Assembly: GCA_003611955.1 (NCBI GenBank)
Contig: RAZE01000018.1
Coordinates: 1-64,000, forward strand
Direction of reading: 5' to 3'
DNA from: a bacterium 1XD8-76
GTDB lineage: Bacteria; Bacillota; Clostridia; Lachnospirales; Lachnospiraceae
Length of the DNA: 64,000 nucleotides
Of the stretch, positions 8,490 to 17,812 are shown one piece after another. Within the stretch, counting starts at the first letter, position 1, and every line of letters begins with the position of its first letter. Under the pieces are notes generated by a model. That model worked only from the letters and a program-made list of their open reading frames with translations, was not told the DNA's origin and searched no databases. Both the position numbers and the translations under genes were made by a program.

Positions 8490-11400
8490 GCATAAGCTAC
8501 AGCAAAATGAAACCGCTGTTTTTACAGCAAAGCTACATGGATGCCTGGGAGGATTACAGGAGGGCGCTGCGGAAACGCTCTTTTCCCTGCTGGGATTATG
8601 TGATATTGACCGCGTCCAACGAGGACCAGGCCGCCGCCTACCGGAAAGAGATCGAGTACAGGCAGCAGAATACGCTCCTGCCGGGGAAGACGAAATACGT
8701 GGTGCTTCCTGATCCGGATGGAAAGCGTGTCGGGAGCGGCGGGGCTACTTTAAACGTGCTGAGATATCTCGTGGAAGCGGAAGAGAGCCGGGATGTATTT
8801 CAGAAGAAACTTCTCGTGATTCACTCCGGAGGAGATTCCAAGAGAGTGCCCCAGTACAGCGTCTGCGGGAAACTGTTTTCCCCGGTTCCTCGGGAGCTGC
8901 CGAACGGCAGGGCATCCACCCTGTTCGATGAATTTATGGCAGCGACAGCGGGTATCCCGGCGAGGATGCAGGGAGGCATGCTCGTGATGTCGGGAGATGT
9001 GCTGCTGTTGTTCAATGCGCTGCAGATTGATCTGCAGTATCGTGGGGCGGCGGCCATCTCGATCAAGGAGCCTGTCTCCACCGGAAAAGAACACGGCGTA
9101 TTTTTAAATGACGGATATGGCATGGTAAAACGTTTCCTGCACAAACAGTCGGAGGAACAGCTTCAGAAACTGGGAGCCGTGAACGAACAGGGAATGGTGG
9201 ATCTGGATACCGGCGCGGTGATGCTGGATGCAGGGCTGCTCGGCGCTCTGTTTTCCCTGATTGCGGCGGGAGACAGAACAGATCCTGTAAAGTTCGATCG
9301 TTTTGTCAACGAGAGGGCGAGAATCAGCTTTTATGGAGATTTTCTGTATCCCCTGGCGAAGGATTCCACACTGGAAGAGTACTACAGGGAAGCTCCGGAG
9401 GGAAATTTTTGCGAGGAGCTGAAAGACTGCAGAACAAAGATATGGGAAGCGCTGCATGGATTCGGGATGAAGGTGATCTGCCTCTCGCCGGCGGAATTTA
9501 TTCACTTCGGGACGACGAGAGAGCTGTTGGATCTGGTGACGGAAGATGTGGAGAATTATGAGTACCTTCACTGGAAGAAGCAGGTCTGTACGAACCGACC
9601 GGAGGAGAGACGCTACGCGGCCCACAACAGTCTGATTGCGAAAGGCACGGATATCGGAGAGGGCTGCTATCTGGAGGACTGCGATATTGGGAGCGGCGTC
9701 AGCGTCGGTGAGGGCAGTATTCTGTCGGGGCTTTGTCTGAAAGAAGGACAGATACCGCCGCAGGTGACTGTACACGCCCTGCGGTTAAAAGACGGCAGAT
9801 ATACCGTGAGGATTTATGGCGTGGAGGATAATCCCAAGGGAACGCTGGAGCAGGATACGGATTTTCTCTACGGAAAGCTTGGCGACATGCTTTCCTACTA
9901 TGGCATTTCGCCGGAGGAAGTCTGGGGAGAACGAGAGCATTACCTCTGGTTCGCAAAGCTCTATCCTGTCTGCGGCAGCATGGAGGAGGCATTTCAGGAG
10001 GCAATGCTGCTTGTGAAGCTGTCGGAAAAGAAAGCGCCGTCCCCCGCCGCGGCGAGGTGGCTTTCCCTGGAGAGATGCAGTCTCTACGAATCCTTTGCCC
10101 GGGCAGATGTGAAAGCGATTCTGCCCTGGAAGACAAGGCTGGAAGATCTGGTGCTGTCGGCCTGCTTCGCGGAGAAACTGGAGAAAGGCGTCCCCTGTGA
10201 TCAGGCGCTGCAGGTATTCGGCCAGGTGGGGATCGACCAGAAGAAATTTGATATATTGATGGAAAAAGCGAACGGGAGCACGCTGCTTCTGAAAATGCGG
10301 ATCTACTATGCCCTGTCGCGGTATATGCGGGAGAAAAATGTCGTCTTTGCGGGGGACACGGGATATGATGTGCTGGAGAGGCTCTGTTTTGACAGTCTCG
10401 GCAAAGCTGTCTACGACAACAGCAGAAAGTATATTCAGGACAATAAAAATTATCAGATCAAAAACGAGCATGTGCTGGTAAGACTTCCGGTGCGGGTGAA
10501 CTGGGGAGGCGGGTGGACGGACACGCCGCCCTACTGCAACGAGAACGGCGGCGTGGTGCTGAACGCGGCATTAAAATTGAACGGTATTCTGCCGATCCAG
10601 GTGGAGGTGCGAAAGCTGGACAGGCTGCGTGTGGAGTTTGCCAGCGAGGACATCGGCGCGGAGGGCGTCTGTGAGACGATAGAGGAGATTCGGAACTGCC
10701 ATGATCCGTTTGACTTTTTTGCGTTGCACAAGGCGGCGCTGATCTCCTGCGGTATCGTACCGCTGGCGGGTACCGAAACGCTGCAGGAAATCCTGCGGAG
10801 GCTGGGCGGCGGTATTTATCTGTCCACCAGAGTGGTGGGGGTGCCCAAGGGCTCCGGGCTGGGTACAAGCAGTATTCTGTCGGGGGCGTGTGTGAAAGCG
10901 CTCCATGAATTTCTGGGGCTTTCCTGCAGCGACGGAGCGCTCTATGACATCGTGCTCTGCATGGAGCAGATGATGAGCACAGGAGGCGGCTGGCAGGATC
11001 AGGTGGGCGGCCTGACCAACGGGATCAAGTATATCACGACGAGATCGGGGATCGACCAGAAGATACAGGTGGAGCAGGTCACCCTGCCGGAGGAGGCGAA
11101 AAGGGAACTGCAGGAGAGGTTTGTGCTGATCTATACCGGACAGAGACGACTGGCGCGGAATCTGCTGCGGGAAGTGGTGGGAAATTATATCGGCGGGCGA
11201 AAAGAGTCTGTGGATGCGCTGGACGCCATGAAAGTGACGGCGGTCAGGATGCGCTGGGCGCTGGAAGAGGGCAACATCGATGCGCTGGCGGAGCTTTTCA
11301 ACAGGCACTGGGAGCTGTCCAAACAGCTGGATATGGGCGCCACGAACACTTGTATCGACCAGATCTTTTTGTCCTGTGCGGATCTGATCGACGGGCGGTT

Positions 11401-11536
11401 TATCGCGGGAGCGGGCGGCGGTGGTTTTTTGCAGGCGATCCTGAAAAAGGGCGTGACAAAAAAACAGCTCTCCGTGCGGCTCCACGAGGTGTTCCAGGAC
11501 AACGGGGTGGATGTCTGGGACAGTGAATTTGTCTAG
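8486..11536 (+). CDS. Bifunctional L-fucokinase/GDP-L-fucose pyrophosphorylase-like protein
   Basis: A 1016-residue protein that probably salvages a free sugar, L-fucose by homology, into its GDP form: phosphorylation at C1, then guanylyl transfer. The N-terminal part has DPDGKRVGSGGATLNVL (about 75-91), the pyrophosphorylase motif of Fkp. A short beta-helix-like stretch follows (about 375-425, ending GSILSGLCLKEG). The C-terminal GHMP kinase has LPVRVNWGGGWTDTPP (about 666), PKGSGLGTSS (about 786-795) and AGAGGGGFLQAI (about 974). The length matches bifunctional Fkp and eukaryotic fucokinase. The start is ATG 8486 with GGGGGAAAG. No recognisable fucosyltransferase lies nearby, so another substrate, such as a related 6-deoxy sugar or heptose, is possible. 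Confidence 0.82.
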   Translation: MSISYSKMKPLFLQQSYMDAWEDYRRALRKRSFPCWDYVILTASNEDQAAAYRKEIEYRQQNTLLPGKTKYVVLPDPDGKRVGSGGATLNVLRYLVEAEESRDVFQKKLLVIHSGGDSKRVPQYSVCGKLFSPVPRELPNGRASTLFDEFMAATAGIPARMQGGMLVMSGDVLLLFNALQIDLQYRGAAAISIKEPVSTGKEHGVFLNDGYGMVKRFLHKQSEEQLQKLGAVNEQGMVDLDTGAVMLDAGLLGALFSLIAAGDRTDPVKFDRFVNERARISFYGDFLYPLAKDSTLEEYYREAPEGNFCEELKDCRTKIWEALHGFGMKVICLSPAEFIHFGTTRELLDLVTEDVENYEYLHWKKQVCTNRPEERRYAAHNSLIAKGTDIGEGCYLEDCDIGSGVSVGEGSILSGLCLKEGQIPPQVTVHALRLKDGRYTVRIYGVEDNPKGTLEQDTDFLYGKLGDMLSYYGISPEEVWGEREHYLWFAKLYPVCGSMEEAFQEAMLLVKLSEKKAPSPAAARWLSLERCSLYESFARADVKAILPWKTRLEDLVLSACFAEKLEKGVPCDQALQVFGQVGIDQKKFDILMEKANGSTLLLKMRIYYALSRYMREKNVVFAGDTGYDVLERLCFDSLGKAVYDNSRKYIQDNKNYQIKNEHVLVRLPVRVNWGGGWTDTPPYCNENGGVVLNAALKLNGILPIQVEVRKLDRLRVEFASEDIGAEGVCETIEEIRNCHDPFDFFALHKAALISCGIVPLAGTETLQEILRRLGGGIYLSTRVVGVPKGSGLGTSSILSGACVKALHEFLGLSCSDGALYDIVLCMEQMMSTGGGWQDQVGGLTNGIKYITTRSGIDQKIQVEQVTLPEEAKRELQERFVLIYTGQRRLARNLLREVVGNYIGGRKESVDALDAMKVTAVRMRWALEEGNIDALAELFNRHWELSKQLDMGATNTCIDQIFLSCADLIDGRFIAGAGGGGFLQAILKKGVTKKQLSVRLHEVFQDNGVDVWDSEFV

Positions 11537-11551
11537 GAAAGAGAGTTTAAA

Positions 11552-13204
11552 TTGGAGAGGACAAGGAGATTTTTCAGTTGGAACAGGGAGAAAAGAGGCG
11601 TGGCCGGTGCCGCGTTTTTTCTGGCGCTCATTCCTATCGTCTGCGCCCTGATGTATCCTCTTCTGGAGGGACAGAGTTTTTCGCAGATCTATCTGCCGGC
11701 ATCCCCGTGGAACGACGAGCTGTTTTATTATAAGCTGACGGAAAATGTGCTGAGCTTTGGCTATCCGCAGGGGTATTTCGGTTTTAATGAGAGCCACGGG
11801 CTGTGCCTCTCCTTTGCGGCGTGGAGCCCGGTGCTTTTGGTGTTCTGGGTTATCTGGGGCTTCTTTTTCGGGTGGAATCTTCTCTCGCCGATGCTGTGCA
11901 ATATCGCTCTGTTATCGCTGGCCATGCTGCTCTTCGCTTTGCTGGTGAGGCCGGACAGACGGCAGAGTATATGGATCGGTATTCTGTACGGGGCGTTTGT
12001 GCCGGTGACAAGGTTTGCCCTTTCCTGTATCCCGGAGCCGGAGCTGTTCGCCCTTTTTATCGTCTTCCTGGGACTGGCGGAGGCCTGTCGAAAAAGATAC
12101 AGACGGTGGATGATATATGTAATGTTTGTGCTGGTGATGTTGATGACATGGATGCGGCCGTATCTGATCCTGTTTTTGCTCACACCGGCGGTATTGCTGT
12201 TTGGACAGAAGGGGAAAAAGGCGTTTTTGCCGACGGGAGGGATTGCCGCGGCGACGATAGCCGTCTACGGCGCGGTCAATCACTTTTTCAGCGCCCCCTA
12301 TCTCACCGATCTCTTTTATACGGAGTGGGTCACGGTGTATTTCGAACAGGGGATTTTTGCGGGACTCCGATATACGGTCTGGAAGCTGTGCACTTCGTTT
12401 GGGTCCATGCTCGGTATGGTACGGGAAAATCTGACCACGGGGAGCGGGCTGATCTCTGCGGCGGGACTGTACTACTTTGTTTTTCTGCTGCTGCTGTTGT
12501 ATCTGACCGGAAAAACGGTCCGCAGAATAGTCCGCAAAAACTGGGAGGGCTTTCTTTTGGAGGGCCAGATGCTGTTTGGCATGTTCGGCTTTTTTGTGGC
12601 GGATCTTCTGATGTACCGGATCCAGGAAGGAGGCCGTCATACCCTTGTCTACCTTGTGGGATGCCTGTTTTTGCTGCCTGTGATGGGGGATCATAGCAGA
12701 GCCAGGAGGATGTGTCTGCCGCTTGGGGTGACGGTGATTTTTCTGCTGCTCTTTGTGGGACGCGGGAATATTCCCTATGAATTTGCCCTGCCCTACGGAA
12801 GTGAAGAGCACAGGGATGACCTGAAAAATCTGGAGGAGCAGCTGGAGGAGCGCATGGAACTTGCCGGAGATGCCCCGAATTATGATAATACTGTCATATG
12901 GACGGCTTGGGACAGCGTGGACGGCGAGACGAAAACGGTGGATTTCGGCGCGTATTATGCCGTCCCGAAAGGCTTCGGGATCAATCTGTGCGACGGCGGC
13001 TATATGGACGTAAACCTGGAGACGCTGAGGAGCCGTTATATCGGCACGGTTCCGGGCGGAGAGTTTGAGAAGCGGTGCATCGCTGCGGGAGGCCGAGAAG
13101 TCGGAAGATGCGAGAGGCTCGTGGTTTATGAGATGCGCGGGCCGTCTTTTGGAGCCCGGGACTTGCAAGAAGAAGGAAAAGGCTATATACTGGTAGAAAC
13201 ATGA
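11552..13204 (+). CDS. Large polytopic membrane protein, GT-C-like, with C-terminal extracytoplasmic domain
   Basis: A 550-residue protein with about 9-10 hydrophobic segments in the first 400 residues and a soluble tail of about 140 residues after an EEHRDDLKNLEEQLEER helix. The loop after the first membrane segment contains SPWNDELFYYKL, with acidic residues where GT-C enzymes keep their catalytic Asp/Glu. A second copy of this design lies at 14173-15804 (there PKWNDEAAYYEL, GYWGF, AWSP). The two share WNDE, G-Y-x-GF, AWSP and PDRR and are clearly paralogues flanking a GtrB-type gene. Translation starts at TTG 11552 after AGGAAAGAG. The enzymatic role is inferred from topology. Confidence 0.68.
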   Translation: MERTRRFFSWNREKRGVAGAAFFLALIPIVCALMYPLLEGQSFSQIYLPASPWNDELFYYKLTENVLSFGYPQGYFGFNESHGLCLSFAAWSPVLLVFWVIWGFFFGWNLLSPMLCNIALLSLAMLLFALLVRPDRRQSIWIGILYGAFVPVTRFALSCIPEPELFALFIVFLGLAEACRKRYRRWMIYVMFVLVMLMTWMRPYLILFLLTPAVLLFGQKGKKAFLPTGGIAAATIAVYGAVNHFFSAPYLTDLFYTEWVTVYFEQGIFAGLRYTVWKLCTSFGSMLGMVRENLTTGSGLISAAGLYYFVFLLLLLYLTGKTVRRIVRKNWEGFLLEGQMLFGMFGFFVADLLMYRIQEGGRHTLVYLVGCLFLLPVMGDHSRARRMCLPLGVTVIFLLLFVGRGNIPYEFALPYGSEEHRDDLKNLEEQLEERMELAGDAPNYDNTVIWTAWDSVDGETKTVDFGAYYAVPKGFGINLCDGGYMDVNLETLRSRYIGTVPGGEFEKRCIAAGGREVGRCERLVVYEMRGPSFGARDLQEEGKGYILVET

Positions 13205-13229
13205 AAACGCTGTGACACGGAGGAGGCAT

Positions 13230-14159
13230 ATGAAGCTGCTGAGCGTGATCGTACCCTGCTACAATGAGGAAGAGACAGTCGCCGATTTTTATGGGGAATT
13301 TATAAAAAACAAGCCTTTTTTCGAGGAGAAAGAACTGGACTATGAGGTCATCTATGTGGACGATGGATCGAAGGACAGGACGGTGGCGGAGGTAAAAAAA
13401 CTTCATGAGGCCGATGAGCGGGTGCATATGGTTTCCTTTTCCCGGAATTTTGGCAAGGAAGCGGCCATGTATGCGGGATTTGAGCATGCAAAAGGGGATT
13501 ATGTGGTGACAATGGATGTGGATCTGCAGGATCCGCCGTCTTTGCTGCCGGAAATGTTTTCCTATATAGAGGAGGGCTATGACTCTGTGGCCACAAGGCG
13601 GGTGAGCAGAAAGGGGGAACCTCCGATCCGTTCTTTTTTCGCAAGGATGTTTTACCGCCTGATGAAAAAGATATCCAGGACGGAGATCGTCGACGGCGCC
13701 AGAGACTACCGCCTGATGACGCGTCAGATGGTGGACGCCATCTTGTCGGTGAAAGAGTACAACCGTTTTACGAAGGGAATATACGGCTGGGTGGGTTTTC
13801 GGACAAAATGGCTGGAATATGAGAACGTGGAACGGAAAAAGGGGGAGACAAAGTGGTCTTTCTGGAAACTGTTTGCCTATTCCCTGGAGGGGATCATGGC
13901 TTTTTCCACGGCGCCTCTTGCTTTCGCCTCCGTTCTGGGGATCCTGTTCTGTGCGCTGGCTTTTTTGATGATCGTAGTCATCATCGTGAAGACGTTGGTT
14001 TTCGGCGATCCGACTTCCGGATGGCCATCCATGATCTGCATCCTCTGTCTGATCAGCGGCGTGCAGCTCTTCTGCATGGGAATCATCGGACAATATCTCT
14101 CTAAGGCCTATATGGAGGTGAAGGAGAGACCGATCTACATCTGTAAAGAAAAAATATAG
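13230..14159 (+). CDS. GT2 glycosyltransferase, GtrB/DPM1-like polyprenyl-phosphate glycosyltransferase
   Basis: A 309-residue enzyme expected to make an undecaprenyl-phosphate monosaccharide. The GT-A core starts LLSVIVPCYNEEET, followed by YVDDGSKDRT and the DVDLQDPP metal motif. FSRNFGKEAAMYAGF is typical of the GtrB group. Two C-terminal membrane helices (around LAFASVLGILFCALAF and MICILCLISGVQLFCMG) anchor it. GGAGGAGG directly before ATG 13230 fixes the start over GTG 13212. It is sandwiched between two paralogous GT-C-like genes, which are the likely users of its lipid-linked product. Confidence 0.9.
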   Translation: MKLLSVIVPCYNEEETVADFYGEFIKNKPFFEEKELDYEVIYVDDGSKDRTVAEVKKLHEADERVHMVSFSRNFGKEAAMYAGFEHAKGDYVVTMDVDLQDPPSLLPEMFSYIEEGYDSVATRRVSRKGEPPIRSFFARMFYRLMKKISRTEIVDGARDYRLMTRQMVDAILSVKEYNRFTKGIYGWVGFRTKWLEYENVERKKGETKWSFWKLFAYSLEGIMAFSTAPLAFASVLGILFCALAFLMIVVIIVKTLVFGDPTSGWPSMICILCLISGVQLFCMGIIGQYLSKAYMEVKERPIYICKEKI

Positions 14160-14172
14160 GGATGATCACGGT

Positions 14173-15804
14173 ATGAAGAAAAGATTATCTTACATTTTCC
14201 CGGCCGCCTTTATTCTGCTTCCGGCTATTCTGTTCGGTGTGATAACCCTGATACAGTGCGGGGGAAGCGCAGGCGGTTTCTCTCTGCCGATGCCAAAGTG
14301 GAACGATGAGGCGGCCTACTATGAACTGATCAAGACCTGGCTCGCGACAGGGATGCCGAAGGGATATTGGGGGTTTGAGGGCGGCCATGCCATCTTGGGG
14401 ACGGGCAGCGCCTGGAGCCCGGCTATTTTGCTACCCTACGCACTGTGGGGCGAGATGTTTGGATGGACGTACGGTTCTGTGGCGGCAGCGAATGTCGTTT
14501 TTTTATGTATTGCCAACACGATCGTATTGCTCTTGTGTAAACCGGACAGGAGAGGGACAGGGTATCTCATTTTGCTGGAGATGTTCTCCGGACATATACT
14601 GCTGTATATGAATACCATCATGTCGGAAGTATTGCGGTATGCGCTGGCGATCGTTCTGGCCGCGATGCTTTACAGGCTGCTTTTTGGGGAAGAAGAGGGA
14701 GAGAGCAAAACTTTCCGCTATATCATAGTGCCGGTCTATATCGTGGCTATCACACAGATCTATATTTTTTTCGCCTTTGCGGTTCCTGTCTATATTTTTG
14801 CCGTATGCCGAAAGAAAAAGTGGTATTGGAGGGCGTTCGTCTCTTTTCCGGCGATGGCGACGGAGGCCGGGGGCAGCTATTATCTGCTGCATCTGATCTC
14901 GAGCAACTACAATATCTATAAGGCGGAGATACTGTTTGAGGCGCTTAAGGACAGGGATATTTCCGGCGCGGTCAGAACGTTTCTGTGGATGTTTAAGACA
15001 GGTCTGATCGATCTGTGGAACTGTTTTTTATCATACACAGGTTACGGAATGTTCCGCTGGTTTGTGCCTCTGCTGTGCGTGTTTGTGTGTCTGCCGTTTG
15101 TGGTATTGTGTGTGGACGGCGTGCGATATCTGAAAAACAGGAAAGAGGAACAGGGCGCGTTCTGGAACCGGGACAGGCAGGTATTTCTGATCGTCTGCTA
15201 CAGCGTGATGCTGTTTGTCATCATGTACATCACGATCTATTCTCTGGAGGCTTTTACATTTTATCGGGGAGTGGGGATCGTCCTTCTGTTTTCGATGGTT
15301 TTGCTTTTGGGGATGGAGAGAAAAAAATGGGGCAGTCTGTTTCTGGCGCTGTACGCGGCGGGTGTTTTGTTTGTCCCAAAAAACCAGGCGGATTTTAATG
15401 AAGAGAGATATCCCGGTGCAGGAGTGAAAGAAAGCTGGGAAGAGCTTGCAAAAGAACTTCAAGCGGCGATGCCGCTGCAGGCGGAAGATGCCGGTGATAA
15501 CATGGAGGAGGAAGCTCTTCGCTGGGGGAATACCGCGGTCCTGTACAGTATGGAACCGCGGCTGATCTGTGCCATGCCGGCGGGAATAGGCGTCAATTTT
15601 GCGATGTATTCGGATAGAATCGTGGAGGAGGCAGGGTATCTGGTGTTCTCGCTGGAAGAGAAGGAGAATCTGCGCTCCGACTGGCTGGAGCAGTCCCACC
15701 AAGATATCTGCGAAAAGTATGGAGCGCTTCTGAAGGAGAGATATTATATTCAATATGCGGATGATGAGTATATTATATACAAAAAAGTGGGGGACGGTAA
15801 ATAG
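14173..15804 (+). CDS. Large polytopic membrane protein, GT-C-like; paralogue of the 11552-13204 product
   Basis: A 543-residue protein with about 10 hydrophobic segments and a C-terminal soluble region of about 130 residues. The first extracytoplasmic loop reads MPKWNDEAAYYEL and continues GYWGFEGGHAIL and AWSPAILLPYALWG. This parallels, block by block, the SPWNDELFYYKL loop of the gene two positions upstream. PDRR after the third segment is also shared. The shared WNDE acids are candidate catalytic residues for a polyprenyl-phosphate-sugar-dependent glycosyltransferase. The GtrB-type gene lies directly upstream (13 nt gap). The last 50 nt overlap the next reading frame if that gene uses its first ATG. 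Confidence 0.68.
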   Translation: MKKRLSYIFPAAFILLPAILFGVITLIQCGGSAGGFSLPMPKWNDEAAYYELIKTWLATGMPKGYWGFEGGHAILGTGSAWSPAILLPYALWGEMFGWTYGSVAAANVVFLCIANTIVLLLCKPDRRGTGYLILLEMFSGHILLYMNTIMSEVLRYALAIVLAAMLYRLLFGEEEGESKTFRYIIVPVYIVAITQIYIFFAFAVPVYIFAVCRKKKWYWRAFVSFPAMATEAGGSYYLLHLISSNYNIYKAEILFEALKDRDISGAVRTFLWMFKTGLIDLWNCFLSYTGYGMFRWFVPLLCVFVCLPFVVLCVDGVRYLKNRKEEQGAFWNRDRQVFLIVCYSVMLFVIMYITIYSLEAFTFYRGVGIVLLFSMVLLLGMERKKWGSLFLALYAAGVLFVPKNQADFNEERYPGAGVKESWEELAKELQAAMPLQAEDAGDNMEEEALRWGNTAVLYSMEPRLICAMPAGIGVNFAMYSDRIVEEAGYLVFSLEEKENLRSDWLEQSHQDICEKYGALLKERYYIQYADDEYIIYKKVGDGK

Positions 15805-17812
15805 ATATCTGAGATTGCTGATCCCGGCACTGCTGATAGAAATATTTCTGTTTAATCTATCCTCGGTCAGAACCTTCTATGCGGGGGAGGGTGCGGAACT
15901 GACCGATATGATTTCGGTCAGCGGGGAGGCAGTGCCCGGAGGAGAGAGCGGGAGTTACACGGCTGCCGCTGAAAGCTTTTCCATATCCATGGATCACTTA
16001 AATGCGGAAGTTGAAAATATATATATCGATGTGGATTTTATGGCTCCCGCGGTGCCGGTGTCGATCATTCTGACAGATGAAGGAAATTCATTACCCTACG
16101 GACTTCCGGTCCACTATCTGTTAAGGGGGAGAGGGAGGACGGACAGCCGGTATGTGACGCTGCATCCCTACGGAAAAGTAAAATCGATCAAAATGATATT
16201 TGAGGTGATGCCAGGGGAGTCCTTTCGGATCAACCGTATATCGATCAACAGCAGAAAGCCCTTCGCGATAAATGGGATAAGGATGGCGGTGATATACGGA
16301 ATCCTGGCGTTCGCAATGCTTTTTCGGAGGGGCGGGCGCATACACGGGAAAGTTTTCCGGGCGGAGAGCAAAAGACAGATGATGGCGGCCGGGGCGATCA
16401 TGGCCCTGTTTTTCGGAATGGCTCTGCTGGCACATATCTCCAATATCGATCTCTGGAGAGAGGTAAATGACTATCCCGTCGGAGAACAGTATGATAAACT
16501 GGCTGACGCGCTGTTAAAGGGAAATTTTTCGCTGGACTATCGGGTCTCGCAGGGGCTGCTCGCGCTGGAAAATCCCTATGACCGGACCGCCAGGGAGGGC
16601 GTCGTATACCGATGGGATACGGCGTTTTATCAGGGGAGATATTACTGCTATTTTGGTATCGTGCCGGTACTGCTTTTTTATCTGCCCTTCAAACTGCTGA
16701 CGGGGAGAGCGATCGAGCATTACACGGTAAACCTGCTGCTTTCTCTTTGCAATATTTCCGGAAGCTTTTACCTGGTCAGACAGATCCTGAAGCGTTGGGG
16801 TGATGGAAAAGTGCCGTTTTTTGTCTGGCCGTTACTCTCTGGACTGCTCTGTTTTTCGGAGAATTACTTTTTTCTGTATATGAGACCCTATTTTTACAAT
16901 ATACCGATCCTGACGGCCAACGCCCTGACGATCTGGGGAATGGGATTCTGGATCAGGGGAATGACAAAGGAGAGAAGGCGGCGGCTCTGTTATCTGGCGG
17001 GTTCCGCCTGCCTTGCTCTGGTGGCGGGGTGCCGTCCCCAGATGGCGCTTCTTTCCGCTCTGGCCATTCCGCTTTTTGGGGACGAGGCGATCCGGAAAAG
17101 GAGACTGTTCAGCAGAGAGAGTCTGAGAGAAACGCTGGCGTTTTGTATTCCTTATCTGATCGTCGCCGGTTTTTTGATGTATTACAATTACGTCCGGTTT
17201 GGAAATGTCTTTGAGTTTGGCGCAAAGTACAATCTGACCACGAACGATATGACAAGGCGGGGATTTAACCTGGACCGTCTGGGGACGGGGCTGTTCACTT
17301 TTTTATTGCAGCCGCCCGGTCTGATAGCTTCCTTTCCGTATATCTGCGAATCGATCATTTTTGACAATTATATGGGGAAGTCGATCGTTGAATTTGTTTT
17401 TGGCGGTATTTTTATGACCAATACGATCACGCTCCTGAATGGGGCGGTAGTCTGTGCGCGGGATATGTTGAAAAAATATGGAGTGTGGCTGCTGATGATG
17501 AGTTGTCTGGGGCTGACCGTCATACTTGGGTGTGTGGATGCGACGATCGCCGGAATTCTGCAGAGATACACGGCAGACATGGCTTTTGCCGCCCTTTTTC
17601 CCGCCTGCATCATCTGCTGTATTTTATTTGCGGAGGTCGGGAAGGAAAAAAAGGACGGCTATTATCTGTTGAGTTTTTTTACGGCGGCCGCGTTTTTGAT
17701 GATGCTGGCGTTTGACTTTTTTATGGTGTTTGCGAATACCGGGGAGTTCAGTCTGGAAGCGGGAAACCCGGAACTCTATTTCTATGTGCGGTCTCTTTTC
17801 ACGAATCTTTAA
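15755..17812 (+). CDS. Large polytopic membrane protein with N-terminal extracytoplasmic domain
   Basis: A 685-residue protein. One membrane segment (around residues 18-36) is followed by about 130 residues of beta-rich extracytoplasmic sequence, then about 10 more membrane segments from residue 175. The loop YRWDTAFYQGRYYCYFG and the later PYFYNIPILTANAL resemble a large Bacillota family usually annotated as membrane or glycosyltransferase family 39 proteins, with no known substrate. ATGs at 15755, 15761 and 15764 are all possible. AAGGAG lies 16 nt before the first, so the start is uncertain and overlaps the upstream gene by about 40-50 nt. Its stop overlaps the stop of the convergent CotH-like gene by 14 bp. 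Confidence 0.62.
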   Translation: MRMMSILYTKKWGTVNRYLRLLIPALLIEIFLFNLSSVRTFYAGEGAELTDMISVSGEAVPGGESGSYTAAAESFSISMDHLNAEVENIYIDVDFMAPAVPVSIILTDEGNSLPYGLPVHYLLRGRGRTDSRYVTLHPYGKVKSIKMIFEVMPGESFRINRISINSRKPFAINGIRMAVIYGILAFAMLFRRGGRIHGKVFRAESKRQMMAAGAIMALFFGMALLAHISNIDLWREVNDYPVGEQYDKLADALLKGNFSLDYRVSQGLLALENPYDRTAREGVVYRWDTAFYQGRYYCYFGIVPVLLFYLPFKLLTGRAIEHYTVNLLLSLCNISGSFYLVRQILKRWGDGKVPFFVWPLLSGLLCFSENYFFLYMRPYFYNIPILTANALTIWGMGFWIRGMTKERRRRLCYLAGSACLALVAGCRPQMALLSALAIPLFGDEAIRKRRLFSRESLRETLAFCIPYLIVAGFLMYYNYVRFGNVFEFGAKYNLTTNDMTRRGFNLDRLGTGLFTFLLQPPGLIASFPYICESIIFDNYMGKSIVEFVFGGIFMTNTITLLNGAVVCARDMLKKYGVWLLMMSCLGLTVILGCVDATIAGILQRYTADMAFAALFPACIICCILFAEVGKEKKDGYYLLSFFTAAAFLMMLAFDFFMVFANTGEFSLEAGNPELYFYVRSLFTNL

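Noticed and set aside
11803..12696. Plus-strand 297-codon frame inside the 11552-13204 gene
   Set aside because: Shadow of a gene with clear membrane topology; its own translation shows no domain or sensible composition.
10571..13168. Long minus-strand open frames (about 400 codons each) opposite the fucokinase-like and GT-C-like genes
   Set aside because: They lie in GC-rich coding DNA, have no ribosome site or recognisable domains, and are rich in His/Arg/Gln/Pro as antisense shadows usually are.
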